Positions 1-6,616 of a stretch of 18,338 bases of DNA are shown one piece after another. Made by a program: the position numbers and the translations under genes. The stretch lies in the NCBI GenBank assembly GCA_964421355.1, contig CAYQWX010000038.1:1-18338 (forward strand), written 5' to 3'. Numbering within the stretch: the stretch's first letter is position 1; each line of letters opens with the position of its first letter. This DNA comes from JALTDM01 sp964421355. Lineage in GTDB: Bacteria; Bacteroidota; Bacteroidia; Bacteroidales; JALTDM01. The notes beneath the pieces were generated by a model. That model was not told the origin of the DNA. It was given only the letters and a program-made list of their open reading frames with translations, and made no database searches.

Positions 1-45
1 ATCTACTTTTGGCTTGACCCAAAAGTAACAAAAAGTCAAGACTGC
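1..45. repeat. Overlapping inverted-repeat element at window edge
   Basis: The 8-bp arm ACTTTTGG at 5-12 is repeated inverted at 19-26. The 6-bp spacer between the arms, CTTGAC (13-18), has its own inverted copy GTCAAG at 35-40. The two pairings are interlocked. The element lies just downstream of the stop codon of the last gene in the cluster. From memory, closely similar strings occur many times between genes in Bacteroidota genomes, which would make it an interspersed repeat; this cannot be confirmed from one copy. It lacks a clear T-tract, so I do not call it a terminator. Confidence 0.5.
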
Positions 46-56
46 AAATAAATTCA

Positions 57-1154
57 TTATTTATCCTCAAAATCTACAACTACGGGATAATGATCTGATA
101 AATTCTTTTTAATTACATTGCATCGAAATATGTTAAACAAGTTTTTAGGATAAAACACATAATCTATACGAAAAGGCAACTTAAATCTGTAATAAGTAGC
201 CCCCACCCCATTACCTGCTTCAACAAAAGCGTCTGATAACCCACTGTTTATAAATTTAGAATACACATAAGAAGAAGGTGCGGAATTGAAATCTCCACAA
301 ACAATAACAGGATATTTGCAATTATCTATCAAGTCTTCTACATATAAGGTTTGCTGTTCTCTCAATAATGCCGCTTTTTTATATTTTCTTAAAATTTCCT
401 TTGTTGTATTTAAATGTTTTTCTTCAATATTAGCACTTAAGCTATCCAAATAATAATATTCTTTTTTGTCTATATGAATAGACTGCAAATGCAAATTCCA
501 TAAACATACTGTATCTTTATTTATTATAACAACTGAATGTGCAGCAGAATTAAGAGAGTTTGGAAATTTAATTAATTCACCATTAATAATAGGATAACGT
601 GAAAAAACCGCCATTCCAAAATGAAAATATCTATTTTGTCGTGAAAAATATTCTTTATAATATTTATAGTTTCCAATTTCCATTATTGTATCGCGTGTAT
701 CAAATTTTTTTCTATCGTCATATACATATTCTTGCAAACACAAAATATCGGGATTAACACTATCTATTAAATGGATAATGTCTTTTCGCCACTGAACATT
801 TTTTTTCCAATCATAAAGATTAAAAACTCTAACATTATAGGTCATCAAACGAAAAGATTTTTTCTCTTCACTATGGCTTGCAAAAGGATGAATACTTATA
901 TAACTTCTATAATGCTTCCATCCAAGTAACAACACAAAAATCAACAAAAAAAACAGTTTCTTTTTCTTCAACAGCCACAAGAGAGGCAATAACATCAATG
1001 TTAAAATCAATAACGGAATGGAAAAAAGATTTATTAATGAAGGTAAAACCGACAGAGACACAGACACAAACGAAGCAGAATATGCCAGAATCAGCAACAC
1101 AAGTGCCAAAATAGTAAGAGCACTAAGCACAATATTTAAAGATCTACGAATCAA
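57..1154 (-). CDS. Membrane-anchored endonuclease/exonuclease/phosphatase (EEP) family protein
   Basis: A 365-residue protein. Residues about 5-32, 35-62 and 66-79 are hydrophobic and look like three membrane segments. With basic MIRR at the N-terminus and KKKK before the third segment, the catalytic domain (about 100-365) is predicted to lie outside the cytoplasmic membrane. EEP (DNase I-like) active-site motifs are present: N107 (TYNVR), E142 (LQEY), H222 (NLHLQS), D288 and N290 (GDFNSAPSS), D330 (RIDYVF) and D354-H355 (LSDHYP). Family members cleave phosphodiester bonds in nucleic acids, lipids or small molecules; the substrate here is unknown. The start is a TTG directly after the TGA of the upstream rhomboid gene and in the same frame. 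The next in-frame Met is only at about residue 53, after most of the first two hydrophobic segments, so TTG is the better start. Stop is TAA. It is the last gene of a tight five-gene cluster. Confidence 0.88.
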   Translation of the reverse strand: MIRRSLNIVLSALTILALVLLILAYSASFVSVSLSVLPSLINLFSIPLLILTLMLLPLLWLLKKKKLFFLLIFVLLLGWKHYRSYISIHPFASHSEEKKSFRLMTYNVRVFNLYDWKKNVQWRKDIIHLIDSVNPDILCLQEYVYDDRKKFDTRDTIMEIGNYKYYKEYFSRQNRYFHFGMAVFSRYPIINGELIKFPNSLNSAAHSVVIINKDTVCLWNLHLQSIHIDKKEYYYLDSLSANIEEKHLNTTKEILRKYKKAALLREQQTLYVEDLIDNCKYPVIVCGDFNSAPSSYVYSKFINSGLSDAFVEAGNGVGATYYRFKLPFRIDYVFYPKNLFNIFRCNVIKKNLSDHYPVVVDFEDK

Positions 1155-2036
1155 TCAATTCCGTTTTGAGTTTTCAAACAAAAACTTTTTTTCTTCATCA
1201 GTTAAACTATCATATCCTTTTTTCGCAATTTTATCTAAAATGGCATCTAAACGCTCATTATCTTCTTTTTTTATTCTATTATATTCCCAGTCATCTCTTA
1301 CTCTATAACGGTTTTTAGTAACATTCATTTTTGGAAACCTTCTTCGTTTCAATTTTATATTGAAAAAATTTGTAATATCTTTTCCTTTCTTAATATTCAT
1401 AGCAAAAACATATCCTATAATGGCTCCACCCAAATGAGCAATGTGTCCTCCCGCATTAGCACCATAAGGTATCATAAGAATATCAAGAATAATAGAAACA
1501 ATAGCAATATATTTTATTTTCACAGGACCTATCAAAAACACATATACTACATAATCAGGCACATAAGCAGAAATGGCAACAACTATTGCCAATACAGACG
1601 CCGATGCTCCAATAATTATAGCATAGGGCAATGAAGGCTTAAACACAGGTAAAAAATTATATGCAAGCATAAAAATAAGTCCACCACCAACACCACCTAA
1701 TATATAAAGTCTAAATAGCTTCTTTTCATCGAGAAATCTCAAAAAAATTATGCCAAACCAATAAAACCACAGTAAATTAAATAACAAATGCCAAAATCCC
1801 TGATGAACGAACATATAAGTAAAAATACCCCAAGGGCTGAAAAGAAAACCCTTAAAAGAAGCTTTCAATGCTAAAAAATTAACAAAAATACTACCCCACG
1901 ACGGTTGAGCAGATAAAAATGAAAATAAATCCAAAATTTTTATTACTAAAAAAACACCTACATTAATTAATAGTAATCTAATCAACCAGTTTCCATATTT
2001 AAATTGTTTCTTTATTTCTCCCCAAATATCATCCAT
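1155..2036 (-). CDS. Rhomboid family intramembrane serine protease with cytoplasmic C-terminal tail
   Basis: A 293-residue polytopic membrane protein of the rhomboid (S54) family, which cleaves transmembrane segments of other proteins inside the bilayer. Visible signatures are HLLFN (H83, N87) in the second membrane segment, the GASAS serine motif (catalytic S145) and AHLGG (catalytic H201). The core has about six hydrophobic segments and ends near residue 215. A basic stretch (KLKRRRFPK, about 228-236) follows, then a charged tail (about 240-293) with the pattern LDAILDKIAKKGYDSLTDEE. That tail resembles a short domain I recall on other Bacteroidota rhomboids; its role is unknown. The gene starts 10 bp after the preceding rhomboid gene and ends with TGA, next to and in frame with the TTG start of the EEP gene. 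The catalytic dyad looks intact; the substrate is unknown. Confidence 0.9.
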   Translation of the reverse strand: MDDIWGEIKKQFKYGNWLIRLLLINVGVFLVIKILDLFSFLSAQPSWGSIFVNFLALKASFKGFLFSPWGIFTYMFVHQGFWHLLFNLLWFYWFGIIFLRFLDEKKLFRLYILGGVGGGLIFMLAYNFLPVFKPSLPYAIIIGASASVLAIVVAISAYVPDYVVYVFLIGPVKIKYIAIVSIILDILMIPYGANAGGHIAHLGGAIIGYVFAMNIKKGKDITNFFNIKLKRRRFPKMNVTKNRYRVRDDWEYNRIKKEDNERLDAILDKIAKKGYDSLTDEEKKFLFENSKRN

Positions 2037-2046
2037 AAAGCACTTT

Positions 2047-2874
2047 TTAGAAAGTATAATAATTTTTATCCTTTTTTTGCCACCATTTTATTAGTATGAA
2101 ACCTACAATCATTCCTCCTAAATGAGCAAAATGTGCAATATTGTCACCGGGCTCGTTCATTACTCCGAATATTAGCTCTACTGCACCATACAAAATAACA
2201 AACCATTTGGCTTTAATAGGAAATAAAAAATAAATGTATATTAATGTATTAGGAAAAATCATACCAAATGCCAACAGCAATCCAAATATAGCACCAGAAG
2301 CTCCCACCATAGGAATATTTATTATTTTATAGATTTCTTTACCTAAAAAATCTATTGCCTCCTTTGCATAAGACATATTGGCAGGGTGCATCTCCCAGCC
2401 ATAAATCCAATCTTGTACAGAGGACAAATATTGTGGAAAATATTCTTTTACCAAACTGATAAAAGTGGCAGGCGTGGGAGAATGTGAAAAAGCTTCAAAA
2501 GTTGCTATCATTTCCTTATGAGACAACCACACTACCAATTCATTAAATAAAGCAGCACCAATTCCTACCAAGAAATAATAATACAAAAATTTCTTTCCTC
2601 CCCAATAATTTTCCAAAGCCGCTCCAAACATCCACAATGCAAACATGTTGAAAAATAGGTGAGAAAAACTACCATGCATAAACATATGCGTAACCAATTG
2701 GTATGCATGAAAATACGGTGAATCAAAACTATGCAATCCCAAAAGATTAATCAAATCAATACGGAAACTGGATGCCGACACCAACTCAAAAATAAACATC
2801 AAAGTATTTATTATAATTAAATTTTTAACAATTGGAGGCAACAAACTATACCCTCTAAATTTATAATTCTCCAT
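2047..2874 (-). CDS. Rhomboid family intramembrane serine protease
   Basis: A 275-residue rhomboid-family membrane protease without the long C-terminal tail of its neighbour. Motifs seen: SHLFFN (H72, N76), GASGAIFG (catalytic S193) and AHLGG (catalytic H251, with an extra H248 three residues before). Between the HxxxN segment and the serine segment is an insertion of roughly 70 residues (about 115-185, rich in aromatic residues and containing YFPQYL and YGWEMHP) that is longer than in compact bacterial rhomboids and may form an extracytoplasmic loop or cap. The start ATG is 19 bp after the mutL stop and the gene ends 10 bp before the second rhomboid, consistent with one transcript. The two rhomboids share the family motifs but differ strongly elsewhere, so they are probably not redundant. 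Substrates are unknown. Confidence 0.92.
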   Translation of the reverse strand: MENYKFRGYSLLPPIVKNLIIINTLMFIFELVSASSFRIDLINLLGLHSFDSPYFHAYQLVTHMFMHGSFSHLFFNMFALWMFGAALENYWGGKKFLYYYFLVGIGAALFNELVVWLSHKEMIATFEAFSHSPTPATFISLVKEYFPQYLSSVQDWIYGWEMHPANMSYAKEAIDFLGKEIYKIINIPMVGASGAIFGLLLAFGMIFPNTLIYIYFLFPIKAKWFVILYGAVELIFGVMNEPGDNIAHFAHLGGMIVGFILIKWWQKKDKNYYTF

Positions 2875-2893
2875 AAAACCCTATATTTCAACG

Positions 2894-4726
2894 TTAATTA
2901 AACAAATCTACAATGACATCATTAGACAAAATCTCCATAACCTTGTTATTTTGAAATACTGCATTCTCAGTTTGAGATAGCAAAGATTGAACCATTTGCA
3001 ACACCTGTTCTTTGTCCATAGAAGTTAGATTAGTTATTACAGAAGAAGTTTTTGCCCACTGAAGAGCTAATCGTTCATGCAATAAATTCTCATCTTCCAA
3101 ACTTCCAACTTCTTCAAAAGCATAAAAAATATCAATCAATATTTTAGGCGCTTCTTGTACTGACAATATTGCAGGATACGACTTAATAATCATTTCTCCA
3201 TTTAATAAATCCAACTCGTAACCATATTTTAGAACAACTTCCTTGAAATCCTCAAAAAAAGCAGTATTCTTTATTACAACTCCAGTAAAAAGCGGCTCTA
3301 ACACATATTGGCTTTTTATATCGTAAAGTTTTACCGTTTCCAATATTTTTTGATAATTCAAAAGTTCTAATGCCCTTAATCCATCTATAACAAGTAAGCC
3401 TGACTTTACTTCCATCAGAACATATCTGTTTCTGTAAATTATATAATCAAAAGTAGGGTTTATTTCTATTTGGTTTGTAGTCTCGTTTACAGAAGACTCT
3501 ATTATTAAATGACCTTCATTCTCATCTTCATCCATTTCCACTTTCTCAAGATATGTTTTTTTCATAAACTCCTCTACATCAGGCATGATATTTATTTTAT
3601 GTTGCCGAGTTCCCTGCACTGGTCTATTTTTCTCATCGTTATGAATATCCGTATACCTCCTTACTTTAAAATTATCTTTTTCGGTATTATTCTCGAAATC
3701 AATTACTTTATCAAAATCCAAAGAGGGGAATATGTTGTATTTATAAAGAGTATTTTTGACAGCAGACATCAAATATCTACGAATATTTACCTCATCTTCA
3801 AATTTTATTTCCGTTTTGGTAGGATGTATATTCACATCTATTCTGGAAGGGTCTATATCATAAAAAATAAAATACGGAGGCATAGTACCTTCCCGAATCA
3901 ATCCCTCATAAGTCTCTACCACTGCACGATGAAACCACGAATGCCTAAAATAACGTTTATTAACAAAGAAAAATTGTTCACTTCTTTTTTTAGCCATTTC
4001 TGGTTTACCTATATATCCCCATATCCTTAATCCATTTTGTAAATTTATTTCTATTGGCAAAATCCCTTTAATAAATTTATCTCCGAAAACACTTGCAATA
4101 CGCCTTGCCAAATTACCTTTAGGCAAATCATATACTTGCTTATCATTATGAAAAAGTTCTATTCTTATATTAGGATAGGCAATTGCAACCTTTTGCACCT
4201 CAAAAAGAATAAATCCAAATTCAGTTGTATCTTTTCTTAAAAACTTTCGTCTTGCAGGCACATTATAAAACAAATTCTTCACAGAAAAATTACTTCCCTT
4301 GGCACAAGACACTTTACTTTGTTCTTTTACTTCTCCACCTTCTACTACCACAAAAGTACCAAGTTCGTCTTCATCTCTACGGGTTTTTAATTCAACTCTT
4401 GCTATTGAAGCAATAGAAGCCAATGCTTCTCCCCTAAATCCCATAGTGGTAATGCGGAACAAATCATCTACTTTATTTATTTTGGAGGTGGCATGACGCT
4501 CAAAACACATCCGTGCATCAGTGTCAGACATTCCACAACCATCGTCTATCACTTGAATAAGCGTTTTACCCGCCTCTTTTATATTCACTACAATATGAGA
4601 AGCTCCTGCATCAATACTATTCTCCATCAACTCTTTAACAACAGAAGCAGGACGCTGTATAACTTCCCCCGCTGCAATTTGATTAGCAATAGTTTCTGGT
4701 AGTAAATTTATTACATCAACCGCCAT
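2894..4726 (-). CDS. mutL: DNA mismatch repair protein MutL
   Basis: MutL is the ATP-driven dimer that links MutS mismatch recognition to strand removal. This 610-residue copy has an intact GHKL ATPase domain: NQIAAGEV and KELMEN (catalytic E32), DDGCGM (61-66), ERHATSKI (76-83) and GFRGEAL (96-102). The S5-like domain is also present (VNIHPTKTEI, 298-307). A linker of low similarity spans about 335-420 and the C-terminal dimerisation domain about 425-610. In that domain the metal-binding DQHA(X)2E(X)4E motif is replaced by D448-GLRALELLNYQ. The usual C-P-x-G-R-P-like segment near the end is NAVFQNNKVME (588-598), and the AC-K-x-A-I-R-like motif is QWAKTSSVI (556-564). An endonuclease activity of its own is therefore doubtful. 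The ATG overlaps the 3' end of the upstream 100-residue gene by 16 nt, which suggests translational coupling. Confidence 0.97.
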   Translation of the reverse strand: MAVDVINLLPETIANQIAAGEVIQRPASVVKELMENSIDAGASHIVVNIKEAGKTLIQVIDDGCGMSDTDARMCFERHATSKINKVDDLFRITTMGFRGEALASIASIARVELKTRRDEDELGTFVVVEGGEVKEQSKVSCAKGSNFSVKNLFYNVPARRKFLRKDTTEFGFILFEVQKVAIAYPNIRIELFHNDKQVYDLPKGNLARRIASVFGDKFIKGILPIEINLQNGLRIWGYIGKPEMAKKRSEQFFFVNKRYFRHSWFHRAVVETYEGLIREGTMPPYFIFYDIDPSRIDVNIHPTKTEIKFEDEVNIRRYLMSAVKNTLYKYNIFPSLDFDKVIDFENNTEKDNFKVRRYTDIHNDEKNRPVQGTRQHKINIMPDVEEFMKKTYLEKVEMDEDENEGHLIIESSVNETTNQIEINPTFDYIIYRNRYVLMEVKSGLLVIDGLRALELLNYQKILETVKLYDIKSQYVLEPLFTGVVIKNTAFFEDFKEVVLKYGYELDLLNGEMIIKSYPAILSVQEAPKILIDIFYAFEEVGSLEDENLLHERLALQWAKTSSVITNLTSMDKEQVLQMVQSLLSQTENAVFQNNKVMEILSNDVIVDLFN

Positions 4727-5013
4727 AACAAATCAAAATATTTAACTATCAAATAAAGAATGGTAAAAAGCAGAACAAATATAACTACAATTATCACCAT
4801 CCTTGTTATATTATTGTAGCCTGTACCTCTTTCATTATTAATAATACCACGCTTCATGCTCCCTGGAATACGTTCACGATAACCTGCATACTCATCTCTT
4901 TCAGCATCATTATCTTTTTCTTGTAATTGCTGTCGTTCTTTTAGCGGGTCATATACACGCGGAGTATAATTAAACCTACGTGGCGAAGGTGTATGAAAAA
5001 ATTTAAATCCCAT
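4711..5013 (-). CDS. Conserved small membrane protein upstream of mutL, function unknown
   Basis: A 100-residue protein. The N-terminus (MGFKFFHTPSPRRFNYTPRV, 1-20) is basic and aromatic. Residues about 21-67 are highly charged (KERQQLQEKDNDAERDE) and about 71-92 form a single strong membrane segment (VIIVVIFVLLFTILYLIVKYF). It is likely a C-terminally anchored protein with its charged part in the cytoplasm. From memory, short proteins with a similar RRFNYxPRxYDP start lie next to mutL in many Bacteroidota; some are annotated as a riboflavin synthase subunit, which nothing here supports. It is the first gene of the mutL cluster and overlaps mutL by 16 nt. The ATG at 5013 lies about 27 bp after a TATCTTTG -7-like box (5041-5048). 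No function can be assigned. Confidence 0.8.
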   Translation of the reverse strand: MGFKFFHTPSPRRFNYTPRVYDPLKERQQLQEKDNDAERDEYAGYRERIPGSMKRGIINNERGTGYNNITRMVIIVVIFVLLFTILYLIVKYFDLLWRLM

Positions 5014-5376
5014 ACCGTTTTCTTTTTATATAAACTTATACAAAGATAAGGCAATTAAATTAATTTGTAGGCTAAGTAACACTTTTCATCACTAAAAACA
5101 ATATTTTGTTTTCAACTAAAAAGATTTAAGACCGTTCTACGTTTTAGGAGGTGATTTTTTGTTAATAGAGATGTAGCAGGGTGACCACAACACTTTCATT
5201 TCTATGTTTATGCTTTATTTATTATCATGTTTTTATGTTGTCAAGAAAGCCTAAGGTAGAAGTTATATTGCTGATTAGTGTATTTTAAAAGATTAATAAC
5301 TTGTCCCACAAAAATCCGATCGTAAAAAACCAATGACGAAAGAGGCGGTCAAGTGTCTAAAATGTTTGTAAAAATC
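5014..5376. other. 363-bp intergenic spacer without a recognisable gene
   Basis: The spacer lies between the queA stop and the start of the mutL cluster. I find no protein gene of credible length, no tRNA-like cloverleaf and no strong terminator with a T-tract. It holds a -7-like box close to the mutL cluster (5041-5048) and a weak AT-rich inverted repeat (AAAACAA 5095-5101 / TTGTTTT 5106-5112). It also holds an AGGAGGTGAT string on the plus strand (5146-5155) and a 16-codon hydrophobic open frame on the plus strand (5204-5254). None of these is enough for a gene call. Confidence 0.7.
5041..5048 (-). promoter_or_regulatory. Possible -7 box for the mutL cluster
   Basis: The minus strand reads TATCTTTG, which fits the Bacteroidota -7 consensus TAnnTTTG. 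It is 27 bp upstream of the ATG of the first gene of the cluster, a normal leader length. No TTTG or TTG is found about 19-21 bp further upstream, so the -33 element is missing or weak and the call rests on the -7 match alone. Confidence 0.35.
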
Positions 5377-6558
5377 CTAAAACTTCAGTAAAGACGAGTC
5401 TCCATAACTCAAAAAGCGATAGTCATGAGAAAGTGCATAATCATATACTTTTTCCCAGTCATCATCTATCAGGCTGGCAATTAGTACCAATAAAGTACTC
5501 TTAGGTTGGTGAAAATTAGTAATAAGAGCTTTTATACTTTTTACTCTGTAGCCGGGCATAATCATTATTTCCGTAGGGAATGAAAAATTGTTTATATTTC
5601 TTTTGTGCATGTAGTTTAGCAGTTCCTCCAAAGCTTGTTTATATGTTAATGTGGCTACATAAGTATATGGCATATCTTGTGTTACTTTTATTTCATAATT
5701 GTTGTATGCTGCTATTCCTGCCCAATAGATACTTTCCAATGACCTTAAAGAAGTAGTGCCTACAGCTATGCGGCTATCTGTATTCAGTAATTTTTCAATA
5801 AAAGACTTTTGTAACACTATCCATTCTTTGTGCATTTTATGCTGTGTAACATCTTCTGTATCAATTGGCTTAAATGTCCCTGCACTTACATGCAAAGTTG
5901 TTTCTAATATGTGAATATTTTTTTCAAGCAGTTTTGTCAATACATTGTTGGTAAAATGCAATCCTGCAGTTGGAGCGGCCACTGACCCCTCTATTTTGGC
6001 ATATACTGTTTGATAGCGTTTTTTGTCAATATCTTCCGTATCTCTTTTTAAATAGGGAGGAATAGGCACTTTACCTGCAAATTCCACTACTTCGGCAAAT
6101 GAATACGGAGCATTCCATTCAAACGATACTATGTAGGTGCCGTTTTCCAAACTTTTTTCTTTGGTTGCAATTAACAGGAAGTTATCTTTTGGGGTATTTA
6201 TTTGTTTTTGTAAAGTTGATGTTTTCCATTTTTTTGCATTACCTACAATAGCTTTCCATTCTACTTTTTGGCGTGAAGCAAATACTTGGGCAAAATCTTT
6301 GTTGTCATAAGGTTCTAAACAAAATATTTCTATTTTAGCTCCTGTGGGTTTATAAAATATGAGTCTTGCAGGTATTACCTTGCTATTGTTTGTAATAAGC
6401 GTAGTTCCTGCTTCCAAATACTTATGGATATTATAAAAGATGTCATCAATTATTTTCCCGTGGTCATATACCAGTAGTTTTGAGTGGTCTCTTTGTGGCA
6501 GAGGATATTTTGCTATTTTGTTTTCGGGTAAGTTGTAGTCAAAATCACTAGTTTTCAT
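5377..6558 (-). CDS. queA: S-adenosylmethionine:tRNA ribosyltransferase-isomerase, long form (queuosine pathway)
   Basis: QueA moves the ribosyl part of S-adenosylmethionine onto 7-aminomethyl-7-deazaguanine at tRNA position 34 to give epoxyqueuosine. At 393 residues this copy is longer than the roughly 340-360 of typical QueA. Family motifs are clear: SDFDYNLPENKIAKYPL at the start, NNSKVIPARL (57-66; usual form NDTRVIPARL), VAAPTAGLHFT (193-203), TLHVSAGTF (221-229; usual form TLHVGAGTF), HKMHKEW (240-246), NFHQPKSTLL (about 346-355) and a YRFLSYGD end. Extra sequence lies at about 82-145 (AQVFASRQ, EWKAIVGNAKKWK). I recall this long, slightly divergent type in Bacteroidota, in some genomes beside a standard-length QueA, so its exact tRNA substrate is less certain than the family. 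It starts 24 bp after the tRNA terminator. Stop is TAG. Confidence 0.88.
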   Translation of the reverse strand: MKTSDFDYNLPENKIAKYPLPQRDHSKLLVYDHGKIIDDIFYNIHKYLEAGTTLITNNSKVIPARLIFYKPTGAKIEIFCLEPYDNKDFAQVFASRQKVEWKAIVGNAKKWKTSTLQKQINTPKDNFLLIATKEKSLENGTYIVSFEWNAPYSFAEVVEFAGKVPIPPYLKRDTEDIDKKRYQTVYAKIEGSVAAPTAGLHFTNNVLTKLLEKNIHILETTLHVSAGTFKPIDTEDVTQHKMHKEWIVLQKSFIEKLLNTDSRIAVGTTSLRSLESIYWAGIAAYNNYEIKVTQDMPYTYVATLTYKQALEELLNYMHKRNINNFSFPTEIMIMPGYRVKSIKALITNFHQPKSTLLVLIASLIDDDWEKVYDYALSHDYRFLSYGDSSLLKF

Positions 6559-6581
6559 ATATAGTATGATTTATATAAAAT

Positions 6582-6615
6582 AAAAAAAGAGTTGCCTTTA
6601 CAGCAACTCTTTTTT
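6582..6615 (-). terminator. Intrinsic terminator of the tRNA gene
   Basis: Read on the minus strand, GAGTTGC (6609-6603), a 7-nt loop and GCAACTC (6595-6589) are followed by seven T. Flanking A and T runs can extend the stem, so the hairpin could work in both directions. It begins one base after the tRNA discriminator position and ends 24 bp before the queA start codon. Confidence 0.85.
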
Positions 6616-6616
6616 G

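Noticed and set aside
1155..1157. Reassignment of UGA as a sense codon
   Set aside because: The YhcC-like gene also ends in TGA at the expected family length, other genes end in TAA or TAG, and tryptophan is encoded by TGG throughout, so the standard code fits.
878..1308. Two overlapping open frames on the plus strand across the EEP-rhomboid junction
   Set aside because: Both are antisense to real genes, overlap each other and have low-complexity composition.
3509..4030. 173-codon open frame on the plus strand inside mutL
   Set aside because: It is antisense to conserved MutL sequence, has phenylalanine- and isoleucine-rich content expected of reversed lysine codons, and resembles no family.
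5095..5112. AAAACAA/TTGTTTT hairpin as a terminator or operator of the mutL cluster
   Set aside because: The stem is nearly all A-T with only one G-C pair and has no T-tract placed for either strand; it is expected by chance in AT-rich DNA.
5255..5376. Possible remnant of an insertion sequence in the large spacer
   Set aside because: The stretch is somewhat less AT-rich and holds GTCAAG and CTTGTCCC strings, but I find no terminal inverted repeats, target duplication or transposase-like peptide in any frame.
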